Source of the DNA: Elusimicrobia bacterium RIFOXYA12_FULL_51_18
Lineage (GTDB): Bacteria > Elusimicrobiota > Elusimicrobia > Elusimicrobiales > UBA9959
NCBI GenBank assembly: GCA_001800245.1
Contig: MGVA01000044.1
Span: 1 to 34,827, forward strand
Length of the DNA stretch: 34,827 nucleotides
Direction of reading: 5' to 3'
The notes beneath the pieces are model-generated. The model ran no database searches. It was not told where the DNA came from and saw only the letters and a program-made list of their open reading frames with translations. Of the stretch, positions 15,196-23,202 are shown piece after piece. Made by a program: the position numbers and the translations under genes. The number at the start of each line of letters is the position of its first letter. Positions within the stretch are counted from its first letter, which is position 1.

Positions 15196-15650
15196 ATGCG
15201 CGCCTTCAACGATAGCGTGATCTATTTTATAGTGGTGGACCGCTTCTTTAACGGCGACCCTTCCAACGACAGGTGCGCTAATCCAGAGGCTTTTGACGTT
15301 TCCCGCAAGGATTGGTTTAAATACTGGGGCGGCGATCTTTCCGGCGTGATGGCGAAACTGGATTACCTTAAAGAGCTCGGCGCGGGAGCCCTTTGGCTGA
15401 CCCCGCTTTTTGTCATCCGGCGCCACGCCTGAAAGGATGAACCTGGCCCTGGCACTCATTATGACCTGCCGCGGCACGCCCTGTATCTATTACGGCACCG
15501 AACAGTATCTTAATAATCCGGCCAATGGCGGCGCGGATCCCTATAACCGGCCTATGATGGAAAAATGGGACACTGATACGCCGGCTTTCATAAAGGCCTT
15601 GAGCAAAGTCCGTAGAGAAAATAAGGCCGTCCAGCGCGGCAGTCAGCGCG
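15196..15650 (+). pseudogene. Alpha-amylase family (GH13) deletion remnant
   Basis: Two GH13 pieces are joined out of frame. The first (15196 to about 15410) has a good ribosome site (GGGAG) and reads MRAFNDSVIYFIVVDRFFNG through LKELGAGALWLTPLF. The second, shifted by one frame (about 15411-15650), reads SSGATPERMNLALALIMTC, then RGTPCIYYGTEQYL and DPYNRPMMEKWDT. In cyclodextrin-glucanotransferase-like enzymes these two parts are separated by some 200 residues carrying the catalytic Asp, Glu and Asp. All of these are missing here. The similarity also ends where tilS begins on the other strand, so the 3' end is lost too. It cannot encode an active enzyme. Confidence 0.8.
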
Positions 15651-16425
15651 TTAAACTGCTCAGCGCGGATCTCCCCGGTGATTTTAATTGGCGGGCGAGC
15701 TTGGCGGATAATTCCGCCAGGTGGGCTTTGAAGCGGGGCTGTTTCTTTTCTATCAGGGGGATCAGGGTTTTTCTGAGCCAGTTGCGCAGGTACTTTTCGT
15801 CTTCGTTGGATTCATCTTTCCTGTGGGGAAGCCGGTTTATTTTCATGTATTCCATTATCTCTGCCCGTGTCACCTGAAGCAGCGGCCTTATGACCGATAC
15901 CGCCGCGGCCCCCTTGCCGCAGAGCACACGCTTTACCGGAATGCCCAGCAGGCCTTTGGGCTCGGTTCCACGGAGCAGGTTCAAAAGGAAAGTTTCGGCA
16001 TGGTCGTCCGCGTGGTGCGCGGTGGCTATAAGGCGGAACTTCCTCTTAAGGGCTAGTTTAGTCAGGAATTCGTAACGGGCCAGCCTGGCGGCGTGTTCGA
16101 TGCCGGTTTTTCTCCGTTTTGCCAGGGCCGGGACGTCCGTTCTTCCTGCCACGGTTTCAATGCCGTAGGTCCGGCCGAGTTTTTTTACGAAAACCTCATC
16201 CTTATCGGCTTCTTTGCCGCGTATCTTATGGTTCAAATGGGCGATGAGCAGGATCAGGCGGCGCTTCCTTGCCTGCTTAGCGAAAAAATCAAGCATAGTT
16301 ACGGAATCGGGCCCGCCGGAAACGGCCAGCAGCACGGTATCTTTTTCCTTGAATAGATCGTGTTTCCTGGCCCCGGCGTTGATCTTCTCCCAGAGTCTTA
16401 GCGTGCAGGATTTCTGTGACGTCAT
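15643..16425 (-). CDS. tilS: tRNA(Ile)-lysidine synthase TilS, short form
   Basis: Converts C34 of tRNA-Ile(CAU) to lysidine so that it reads AUA. The PP-loop SGGPDS is at residues 36-41. AHLNHKIRG, HHADDHAETFLLNLLRG and the RPLLQVTRAEIMEYM segment follow, as in the TilS N-terminal domain. At 260 residues it lacks the C-terminal domains of the E. coli enzyme (432) and is also shorter than short forms such as that of Aquifex. The last ~15 residues (SPGRSALSSLTR) are low in conserved character and lie where the amylase remnant ends, so the 3' end may have been rebuilt by the deletion. A -10 box on the minus strand (16438-16433) precedes the ATG by 7 nt. Divergent from alaS. Confidence 0.88.
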   Translation of the reverse strand: MTSQKSCTLRLWEKINAGARKHDLFKEKDTVLLAVSGGPDSVTMLDFFAKQARKRRLILLIAHLNHKIRGKEADKDEVFVKKLGRTYGIETVAGRTDVPALAKRRKTGIEHAARLARYEFLTKLALKRKFRLIATAHHADDHAETFLLNLLRGTEPKGLLGIPVKRVLCGKGAAAVSVIRPLLQVTRAEIMEYMKINRLPHRKDESNEDEKYLRNWLRKTLIPLIEKKQPRFKAHLAELSAKLARQLKSPGRSALSSLTR

Positions 16426-16432
16426 AATGTAA

Positions 16433-16438
16433 ATTATA
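16433..16438 (-). promoter_or_regulatory. -10 box of tilS, leaderless spacing
   Basis: On the minus strand, TATAAT (16438-16433) is followed by seven bases and the tilS ATG at 16425. This is the third case in the window of a -10 box placed so that the RNA starts at the start codon. No Shine-Dalgarno site is present. Confidence 0.55.
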
Positions 16439-16477
16439 CTAATTGAAGCGGTCCGGCCTCGATATCTTTAATTTTAG

Positions 16478-16483
16478 TATAAT
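16478..16483 (+). promoter_or_regulatory. -10 box of alaS
   Basis: A perfect TATAAT 40 bases before the preferred alaS ATG. It leaves about 35 nt of leader with a GGG ribosome site. The tilS -10 box lies about 40 bp away on the other strand, so the two promoters are back to back. No clear -35 is seen. Confidence 0.45.
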
Positions 16484-16523
16484 TATGTTTTGACATTCCT
16501 AAAATTTCAGCAGGGAAATGGCT

Positions 16524-19151
16524 ATGAAAAGTTACGAAATAAGGAAAGGTTTTCTGGATTTCTTCGCTAAGTACGATCATCCCATCGTGCAATCCAGCCC
16601 TCTTATCCCCGAAGGCGACCCTACGCTTTTGTTCACTTCCGCAGGCATGGTCCAGTTTAAGCCCTATTACCTCGGCCTTAAAACCGATAAAAAGCGCGCC
16701 GCTTCGTGCCAGAAATCTTTCCGCACCACCGACATAGATAATGTCGGCAAAACCATCCGCCACCTGACTTTTTTCGAAATGCTGGGCAATTTTTCTTTCG
16801 GCGATTATTTTAAAGACGAATCCATAAAGTGGGGCTGGGAGTTCCTGACCAGGGAAATGGGCCTTCCCGCGGAAAGATTATATCCGTCCATATATAAGGG
16901 CGGCGTGGCCCCCAGGGATCAGGAAGCGCGCGGGATATGGGAAAGCGTTCTGCCTCAAAATCTGCATTCACACATAGTAGAACTTGGCGATAGCGATAAT
17001 TTCTGGTCCATGGGCGACACCGGACCCTCCGGGCCCTGTTCCGAGATCTATTGGGACCGCGGCGAAAAATACGCCCATAACGGTTGCAAAGGCGCCGGTT
17101 GTTCCTGCGACCGTTATATAGAGATCTGGAACCATGTTTTTACCCAGTTTGACAAGCAGCCGGGCGGAATTTACGCTCCGCTGCCGAAAAAAAATATAGA
17201 CACCGGCCTGGGGCTTGAACGCCTGGCTTTTATAGTGGAAGGCAAGGAGACGCCTTTTGATACCAGTTTGTTTTATCCCATTATCTCCGGGACTTCCGGC
17301 TTGTTGAAAGTTAAATACGATTTTTCCGGAGATACCGCCGCCAATTTCCGCATAATCAGCGACCATCTCCGCGCCGCCGTATTCCTTATATCGGAAGGGA
17401 TCATGCCTTCCAATGAAGGCCGCGGCTACGTGCTGCGGCGCCTTGTCCGCCGGGCGGAACGCTTCGGACGTATGCTGGGGGCCGGCGAGCCGTTCCTTTA
17501 CAGGCTCGTTCCCTCGGTATTCGAAGTTTTTAAGGGAGTGTATCCGGAGATCGTGGGCGCGGAGCGCCACATCGTTGAGACGCTTAAATTTGAGGAAGAA
17601 GGTTTCCTGGAAACGCTCGAGACCGGTGAAAAGTTCCTGGCGGATCTGCTTGATAAGCACGCCAAAGAGATTCCCGGAGATGTCGCCTTCAAGCTTTATG
17701 AAACTTACGGTTTCCCAGTGGAACTCACACGCGAAATAGCCCTTAAAAGAGGCGCGGCGCTGGATGAAAAAGGTTTTGAAGCGGCCAGGAAGAACGCGCA
17801 GGGCATAGCCAAGGCCGGCTGGAAGGATTCAGGCGAAAAGAACGCGTTTATTTTTCAGACCGCCGAACAGAAATTCCCCGCCACGGTTTTCCTCGGCTAT
17901 GATTCGGTGGAGGCCGAGGCCCGGATACTCGGCCTGTTGGATACGGACGGCAAACCCGCTGAGTCCATGCCCGCCGGCGCCGAGGGGTACGCCGTGTTGG
18001 ATCGTACACCCTTTTATGCCGAATCAGGCGGTCAGGTGGGGGATACCGGGAGTTTATCTACCGGCGGTGCGGTCGTAGCGGATATTCTGGACGTTCAGAA
18101 ACCGGCGGGCAAGGTCTTCTTTCACAGGTTTAAGGCCGGCGCCGGGTTTAAAATCGGGGCTGTAGTGATGGCCAAGGTTTCAAGTCAGCGTTTCAGTATC
18201 GCCGCCAACCATACGGCTGTTCATGTCGTAAACGCGGCACTGAAAACGGTTTTCGGCCCCGGCACCCGGCAGGCCGGCTCCATTGTCACTCCCGAAAAAT
18301 TCCGGTTTGACTATACGATCTCCAAAACTCCCACAGCGGGAGAGCTGGATACAATAGAGAACATGGCCAATGCCGCCATAGTCTCGGACTATAAGGTCTT
18401 CAAAATGGAACGGCCGTTGGCCGACGCCGAGAAGTTCGGCGCCGTCACTTTGCTTGGTGAGAAATACGCGGACCCCGCCCGCTTCGTTCTGATAAACAAG
18501 GGCGGCTGGGATTCTGCCGGGGACCGCTACAGCCTGGAACTATGCGGCGGTACGCATATAGACGGCCTTGCCCAGCTTGTGCTCATAAAGATACTTAAGG
18601 ATTCCGCTGTTTCACGCGGCGTGCGCCGCATAGAAGGCGTTGCCGGCCCGGCCGCGGTGGCGTATCTCTCCGGCCTGGCCCGTATCGCCGAAGCCGTTTC
18701 ATTCAAATTATCCGTGCCGCCACAGGAACTTCAGACGCGCGTGGACCAGCTGCTACAGAATATAAAGGAACTCAAAGCGAATAAGGGCAAGTCCGCTCAG
18801 GCTTCAGGTGAGGAAACGATCGACCTGCCCGGCGGTATAAAGTTTGTGGTATTGGAGACCGCCGGCGCCGCTATCCCGGAGTTGCGCGGCATAGCGGATC
18901 AGCTTAAGAACAAATATAAGTCTTCCGTGCTTTTCCTGTTCTCTTCTTCCGAAGGGAAGCTCTCTTTTATTTCCTCATCGACCGTTGAGGGCGGTAGATT
19001 CAGCGCTTCGGCTCTGGTAAAGGATGTCGCTGGGGCTACCGGCGGTTCCGGCGGCGGCAGGCCGGATTTTGCCCAGGGCGGAGGGCCGCTGCCAGCCGAT
19101 ATGGCCGATTTCAGGAAAAAAGTTATAGAGTTTGCAAAGAAGCATATTTGA
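16524..19151 (+). CDS. alaS: Alanyl-tRNA synthetase
   Basis: Charges tRNA-Ala and edits mischarged Ser and Gly. From the second Met of MAMKSYEIRK it has 875 residues. This start fits the family (MKSxEIR...FLxFF) and gives CAGGG a spacing of 8 nt, against 2-3 nt for the ATG at 16518. Class II motifs: FTSAGMVQFKPYYLG near the start, then RTTDIDNVGKT and HLTFFEMLGNFSFGDYFK. The editing domain has HTAVH (from His563) and CGGTH (from Cys674), the zinc-type site. The C-terminal Gly-rich GGSGGGRPDFAQGG belongs to the C-Ala domain. Complete and ordinary. Confidence 0.96.
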   Translation: MKSYEIRKGFLDFFAKYDHPIVQSSPLIPEGDPTLLFTSAGMVQFKPYYLGLKTDKKRAASCQKSFRTTDIDNVGKTIRHLTFFEMLGNFSFGDYFKDESIKWGWEFLTREMGLPAERLYPSIYKGGVAPRDQEARGIWESVLPQNLHSHIVELGDSDNFWSMGDTGPSGPCSEIYWDRGEKYAHNGCKGAGCSCDRYIEIWNHVFTQFDKQPGGIYAPLPKKNIDTGLGLERLAFIVEGKETPFDTSLFYPIISGTSGLLKVKYDFSGDTAANFRIISDHLRAAVFLISEGIMPSNEGRGYVLRRLVRRAERFGRMLGAGEPFLYRLVPSVFEVFKGVYPEIVGAERHIVETLKFEEEGFLETLETGEKFLADLLDKHAKEIPGDVAFKLYETYGFPVELTREIALKRGAALDEKGFEAARKNAQGIAKAGWKDSGEKNAFIFQTAEQKFPATVFLGYDSVEAEARILGLLDTDGKPAESMPAGAEGYAVLDRTPFYAESGGQVGDTGSLSTGGAVVADILDVQKPAGKVFFHRFKAGAGFKIGAVVMAKVSSQRFSIAANHTAVHVVNAALKTVFGPGTRQAGSIVTPEKFRFDYTISKTPTAGELDTIENMANAAIVSDYKVFKMERPLADAEKFGAVTLLGEKYADPARFVLINKGGWDSAGDRYSLELCGGTHIDGLAQLVLIKILKDSAVSRGVRRIEGVAGPAAVAYLSGLARIAEAVSFKLSVPPQELQTRVDQLLQNIKELKANKGKSAQASGEETIDLPGGIKFVVLETAGAAIPELRGIADQLKNKYKSSVLFLFSSSEGKLSFISSSTVEGGRFSASALVKDVAGATGGSGGGRPDFAQGGGPLPADMADFRKKVIEFAKKHI

Positions 19152-19160
19152 TAAAATATC
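19150..19160 (+). promoter_or_regulatory. Candidate extended -10 of the tRNA-Arg leader
   Basis: TGATAAAAT followed by ATC overlaps the alaS stop codon (TGA at 19149-19151). The core TAAAATATC is identical to that before the ssrA leader. It predicts a start near 19164 and a leader of about 278 nt before tRNA-Arg. Confidence 0.45.
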
Positions 19161-19165
19161 CCCGA

Positions 19166-19235
19166 GCCGGGTTCTTCTGGAGGCCCGGCGGAGTGAGTAA
19201 AACCGCCTCGCGCGTAAGTATTGCGCGAGGTGCGA
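19166..19235 (+). repeat. 70-bp direct repeat, first copy (3' module of the leader element)
   Basis: Matches 19367-19436 with a single mismatch, at an offset of 201 bp. It folds into GCCGGG... / ...CCCGG, GGCGG/CCGCC and CCTCGCGC/GCGCGAGG hairpins. It ends in TGCGA and then diverges (AAATAAA), so the final ACAAGC is missing. Confidence 0.85.
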
Positions 19236-19242
19236 AAATAAA

Positions 19243-19441
19243 CCCGCGCGTTACCTTCTTTAGCAAGCGCGGGGACATTTTAGAGGGGTTCAGCGAAGCT
19301 GCCCCGCCTTTGATGGCGGGGTAAGCAAGCGACGAAGGGGAACTAGTTCCCCTTGTAGAGCACCGGGCCGGGTTCCTCTGGAGGCCCGGCGGAGTGAGTA
19401 AAACCGCCTCGCGCGTAAGTATTGCGCGAGGTGCGACAAGC
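19243..19441 (+). ncRNA. Structured leader element immediately upstream of tRNA-Arg (copy R)
   Basis: Homologous to the element before ssrA. Stems in order: CCCGCGC/GCGCGGG (19243-19273); CAGC-gaa-GCTG; CCCCGCC/GGCGGGG (19302-19321); GGGGAAC/GTTCCCC (19337-19352); CCGGGCC/GGCCCGG (19363-19389); CCTCGCGC/GCGCGAGG (19407-19431). It ends in TGCGACAAGC, and the next base is the first of the tRNA. The shared blocks GGGTTCAG, AAGCAA, AGAGCACCGGGC and TGCGACAAGC are unpaired or nearly so, while the stems differ from copy S but keep pairing. Function unknown. Confidence 0.6.
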
Positions 19442-19516
19442 GCGCCCGTGGTGAAATGGATATCACAGGAGCCTCCGAAGCTTCTAGTGCAGGTTCGATT
19501 CCTGCCGGGCGCACCA
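19442..19516 (+). tRNA. tRNA-Arg (anticodon CCG)
   Basis: Acceptor stem GCGCCCG/CGGGCGC, D-stem GTGA/TCAC, anticodon stem GGAGC/GCTTC with loop CTCCGAA (anticodon CCG, codon CGG), variable loop TAGT, T-arm GCAGG-TTCGATT-CCTGC, discriminator A and encoded CCA. All arms pair, so it should be functional. Confidence 0.95.
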
Positions 19517-19566
19517 AAATTTCAATAAACCGTGGAAGGTTTGCGTTATATTACTGGGAGGGGGAA

Positions 19567-21309
19567 ATGAAAAAAATATTTCAGATCCTGGCGGTTGCCG
19601 CGCTTGCGGTTTTACAAATCCATGTTTTAAATGCGGTTGATTTTGATCGGATTCTGGATCTGGGCGCTTTCAAGCAGGCGGCCGTCATAAACGCGCCTGC
19701 TGATACAAAGTTGAGAATATTTACGATTCCGGCCAAAGCCGCGGCGCCAGTTCTGACACGCGGCCCATATGTGCAGATGGGGCATTCCGGCGTTTCAACA
19801 ACCATCGTGTGGCGCACAGCCGAGGTCTCCGATGGCCGCGTGGATTACGGTTTGACGGCGGCTTATGGCGCCAATGTGGTTTCACCGAGCAACTGGCAGC
19901 ACGAAGCGACGCTGACAGGGCTTCGTCCGGGAGCGAAATATTACTACCGCGTGAGCGGCGGCGGCTTGGAACTGGCGAAAGGCGAATTTGTAAGCGGTAA
20001 AGCGCCGGGACAACCGTTCCGGATAGCGATGTTCAGCGACGCTCATCAGTCGGGAACGCGCGGCATCGGCTACCGCATGTCGTTATCCAAGCCCGACCTG
20101 ATCCTTGCGGCCGGCGATATCACGGACAGCGGTCTATTTCAGGAGCTGGACGGTAATTTGTTCTCCAACTTTTGGGAAGTGCTGCGTTCCGCTCCGCTTT
20201 ACTGGACGCCGGGGAACCATGATGTCGACAGGAACTTCGCGGAATGCAGGAATGCGCTGGTTCTGCCGCAAGATGAATTGAATTACTGGTTCGAATATTC
20301 CGATGCCCAGATTGTATCGCTCAATGCGGAAGGTCTGCCCGGCCCGAATTGGCTGGCCAATGCGCTGGCCTCCTCTAAAAAGCCGTGGAAGATAGTTTTT
20401 TTCCATGAACCGGCATTCTCGCCCAGCGGAGGGCATGGCGAAAACTCGGCCATCCGCGATACCTATGTGCCCATTATGGAGAAATACGGGGTTCAGCTTA
20501 CGGTCTCCGGGCATAATCACTTTTATTGGCGCAGTGTCCCCATTAACGGCATTACGCATATAGTGGACGGCGTTTCCGGCAACCGCGCGCGCGACATAGG
20601 GGCTATGCCCTGTAGTTCCGCATTCGGTTTCAGCGGCACTTCCGCCAAATCATTTGTGGTGGTCGATATCAGCGGCAATACTATGGTCGTTCGCGCCATT
20701 GGCGAAAACGGCGCTATACTGGATGAAACGATCATAGACAGGGATTCCCCGTTTCAATTGGATGGGTTGCTGGATGGTTCCGCCCGGCAGGTGGCCTCCA
20801 GGCCAGACGGTTTGGGTATTTGGGCGGCTATTTCCGGCCGTTATCTGTATGTCGCTACGCAGGATGCCGGGGAAGGCTATGATAATTTCCTGTTTCTGGC
20901 GCGCAAGCCGGCCCCGGTCAAAACCGCCGTTTGGGCAAAAGCCGGCGGCATTATGGCGCATGACGCGTTCCTGGCCGATGAAAACGATAGTTCATTCACC
21001 GGTTGGTTCCGGGGCGACGGCGGCCAAGTGAGCGATTTGCGCGCAGCCCGTTCCGCCAGCCGATGGTGCAACGGGAACTATGTCGAAGGCGTGATAGATT
21101 TGCAGCAGCTCTACGGCGGGATACCGCCTGTAATATATCTGGCGGCCGCCCCGTACGCAACGGCAGATGGTGGAGCGCTGGCCGCCTCCAGGCAATGCCC
21201 CGCCGGGAATGGGGATAACAACATAGACCCGGCTGAATTTATCGCCGTCAATACCGCGGAGATTTCAACCGGGATTTCCCGGCTGAAAGCCGGATCAGGC
21301 GCAAAATAG
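19567..21309 (+). CDS. Exported purple-acid-phosphatase-like metallophosphoesterase
   Basis: Probably a periplasmic or secreted phosphoesterase with two metal ions. From the ATG behind GGGAGGGGG it has 580 residues. An in-frame start at 19456 lies inside the tRNA and is rejected. A signal peptide covers about 1-23 (KKIFQILAVAALAVLQIHVLNA). A fibronectin-like N-terminal domain (about 60-150) contains VLTRGPYVQMG and LRPGAKYYYRVSG, as in purple acid phosphatases. The catalytic domain has D158-x-H160, GDITD (D184), GNHD (N217-H218-D219), a FFHEP His and GHNH (H316, H318). The last ~200 residues form a domain I do not recognise. Substrate unknown. Confidence 0.85.
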   Translation: MKKIFQILAVAALAVLQIHVLNAVDFDRILDLGAFKQAAVINAPADTKLRIFTIPAKAAAPVLTRGPYVQMGHSGVSTTIVWRTAEVSDGRVDYGLTAAYGANVVSPSNWQHEATLTGLRPGAKYYYRVSGGGLELAKGEFVSGKAPGQPFRIAMFSDAHQSGTRGIGYRMSLSKPDLILAAGDITDSGLFQELDGNLFSNFWEVLRSAPLYWTPGNHDVDRNFAECRNALVLPQDELNYWFEYSDAQIVSLNAEGLPGPNWLANALASSKKPWKIVFFHEPAFSPSGGHGENSAIRDTYVPIMEKYGVQLTVSGHNHFYWRSVPINGITHIVDGVSGNRARDIGAMPCSSAFGFSGTSAKSFVVVDISGNTMVVRAIGENGAILDETIIDRDSPFQLDGLLDGSARQVASRPDGLGIWAAISGRYLYVATQDAGEGYDNFLFLARKPAPVKTAVWAKAGGIMAHDAFLADENDSSFTGWFRGDGGQVSDLRAARSASRWCNGNYVEGVIDLQQLYGGIPPVIYLAAAPYATADGGALAASRQCPAGNGDNNIDPAEFIAVNTAEISTGISRLKAGSGAK

Positions 21310-21327
21310 TTTTATTTTTGATCCCAC

Positions 21328-22809
21328 ATGAACTTTGAGGAAGAGGTAACCCTGCTTGTAAAATCCAGGTATCCGCTTGTCGTGGTGGATACCATAGATG
21401 AAGAATTTGTTTCCCGCCGGTTTTTTGAGATCTCCAAGTCCCTTTCTATGAATTTATATACCTGGTCGCTGACCATGGGGCTGCGCGTGGGCGGGAGCGC
21501 CAATTCTTTTTACCAGAGCAACGAGCCGGCCAAGATGCTTAAGATGGTCAACGACCTGCTCAACGACCCCCAGTCCTCCTTATTTCTTTTTAGCGACCTG
21601 CATAAGTTCCTGGAGGACGCCGTGGTCGCCCGGCTCTTCAAGGATACGCTCAATAAGATAAAGGATACCAGGACCACTATCGTCATGGTGAGCGCCGAAT
21701 GCAAACTGCCGGCGGAAATAGCGCCCCTCGCCGCCCGCATCACCGGCGGTTATCCTGATGAAAAGGAGATACTGGGCGAGATAAACCGGATACTGGCCGA
21801 TTTTAAATCATCTTCCGTGCATATAGACGTGGAACTCGGGCAGGAGGACCTTAAAAGGATACTTAAGACCCTCAAGGGTCTCTCCATCCAGCAGATAAGG
21901 AACACTCTTAACAGCTGTATACTCAGGGATTGCCGGTTTGACAGAAACGATCTGGCCGAAATAGAAAAATGCAAAAAGGAAATTTTCGACAAGGACGGAA
22001 TACTTGAATACTTCGGTTCGGAGCGCAAGAACAATATGGCGGGGTTCGGGAACCTGAAGCGCTGGCTCTCCGACAGGAAGAATGTCGTAGCGGCCGGGAA
22101 TTCCGGCCTTCCCCCGCCCAAAGGCATTCTGCTCCTGGGCGTGCAGGGCTGCGGTAAAAGCCTCGCGGCCAAGGTGGCAGCCGGGGAACTGGCCATGCCC
22201 CTGTACCGTCTGGACCTTAACCGCCTTTATTCCAAATACCTGGGTGAGACCGAGGAGAATCTGCGCAAGGCTCTGACCACGGTGGAGCGTCTTTCCCCGG
22301 TCTGCCTCTGGATAGATGAAATAGAGAAAATTTTCGCGGCCTCTTCCGGAGAAATAGACGGCGGCGTTTCCAAGCGCGTGCTGGGCGCCATGCTCACCTG
22401 GATGCAGGAGCGCCATGACGGTTCTTTCATAGCCGCCACTTCCAATGATATCAACAGCCTCCCGCCCGAGCTCCTGAGAAAAGGCCGCTTTGATGAGATC
22501 TTCTTTGCCGATCTGCCCAATCCTTTGGAGAGGGGGGAAATACTCAAGATACACCTGATAAAGCGCGGCCTTAAACCGGAAGGTTTCGACCTGGGGGCTC
22601 TTTCCCTCAACTCGGAGGATTTCAGCGGCGCGGAGCTTGAGCAGGCGGTCATCTCGGCCCTTTACAGCGCTTCCGGCGCCAATGAGAAGATCTCCACAAA
22701 GCACGTGCTGGAGCAGTTAAAACTCACGCGTCCCCTTTCGGTCATAAAGGCCGAGGCCGTTGATTCCCTGCGCGGCTGGGCCAAAGAAAGAAATATCCTG
22801 CCTGTTTGA
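21328..22809 (+). CDS. AAA ATPase, Ycf46-like
   Basis: 493 residues. The N-terminal half (about 1-230) is the degenerate, loop-lacking AAA-like domain typical of Ycf46 proteins (NFEEEVTLLVKSRYPLVVVDT). The C-terminal half is a full AAA module: Walker A GVQGCGKS (271-278), Walker B LWIDEIEKIF, sensor 1 AATSND, and arginine finger region LRKGRFDEIFF. In cyanobacteria Ycf46 relatives affect carbon uptake and photosynthesis; outside them the role is unclear. The start lies 18 nt after the phosphatase stop, so co-transcription is likely, but there is no obvious ribosome site. Confidence 0.85.
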   Translation: MNFEEEVTLLVKSRYPLVVVDTIDEEFVSRRFFEISKSLSMNLYTWSLTMGLRVGGSANSFYQSNEPAKMLKMVNDLLNDPQSSLFLFSDLHKFLEDAVVARLFKDTLNKIKDTRTTIVMVSAECKLPAEIAPLAARITGGYPDEKEILGEINRILADFKSSSVHIDVELGQEDLKRILKTLKGLSIQQIRNTLNSCILRDCRFDRNDLAEIEKCKKEIFDKDGILEYFGSERKNNMAGFGNLKRWLSDRKNVVAAGNSGLPPPKGILLLGVQGCGKSLAAKVAAGELAMPLYRLDLNRLYSKYLGETEENLRKALTTVERLSPVCLWIDEIEKIFAASSGEIDGGVSKRVLGAMLTWMQERHDGSFIAATSNDINSLPPELLRKGRFDEIFFADLPNPLERGEILKIHLIKRGLKPEGFDLGALSLNSEDFSGAELEQAVISALYSASGANEKISTKHVLEQLKLTRPLSVIKAEAVDSLRGWAKERNILPV

Positions 22810-23100
22810 ATTCTCCTCAGATGTTATAGCCCGAATCCTGCAATTCAAGCCGGTTTCCATTGGCAAACCGGCGGAACAAAAAAATGCAATACCTGCGTAG
22901 ATGCCGTCTCAAAGGCCTATGGCCGTCAGACGGCCAGGATTCCCCGCAACAGCGGGTCGAGAACCAAGCGCAATGCGCGCCAGGTTTTCAGGGTGTATGC
23001 CGCGCGAAGCGCACCTGAGCTCCGCGAAGGGAAAAATTCAACTGAATTTTTCAGGTTAGTGTGGTAAACCATGAGTGATCATGAGGTGAATCGGGGGGGC
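22810..23100. other. Hairpin-dense intergenic region, possible non-coding RNA
   Basis: Successive inverted repeats: GCCGGTTT/AAACCGGC (22849-22872); GCCGTCT/AGACGGC enclosing GGCC-TAT-GGCC (22903-22934); CCCGC-AACA-GCGGG; GCGC-GAA-GCGC; and GAAAAATTC-AACT-GAATTTTTC (23031-23052). No supported ORF. It could hold the AAA ATPase terminator plus a structured RNA. No promoter for such an RNA was identified. Confidence 0.35.
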
Positions 23101-23129
23101 TTGACAAAAGTGGAAACGTCTGTTATAGT
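23101..23129 (+). promoter_or_regulatory. Near-consensus promoter of the signalling block
   Basis: TTGACA (23101-23106), a 17-bp spacer, TATAGT (23124-23129), with an extended -10 TG at 23121-23122. This is the strongest promoter in the window. It predicts a start near 23136 and a leader of about 67 nt. Confidence 0.8.
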
Positions 23130-23132
23130 AGT

Positions 23133-23172
23133 AAGGAAAGTAAAGAAAGTAAATAAAGACAAGAAAGTAACA
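23133..23172 (+). repeat. A-rich direct repeats (AAAGTAA) in the leader
   Basis: Between the -10 box and the HTH-receiver gene, AAAGTAA recurs three times within purine-rich, GTAA-containing sequence at irregular 8-20 base spacing. It could be an operator for the downstream MerR-type HTH protein or an A-rich standby site for ribosomes. Confidence 0.4.
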
Positions 23173-23202
23173 AAACTATATTAATTATAAGGCCCTCTGT
23201 TT

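Noticed and set aside
19456-19566. N-terminal extension of the phosphatase starting inside tRNA-Arg
   Set aside because: The frame is open by chance through the tRNA. The ATG at 19567 has a strong ribosome site and is followed at once by a signal peptide.
21808-22704. 298-codon minus-strand frame inside the Ycf46-like gene
   Set aside because: Fully antisense to Walker A, Walker B and arginine-finger motifs of the AAA ATPase, with no recognisable product.
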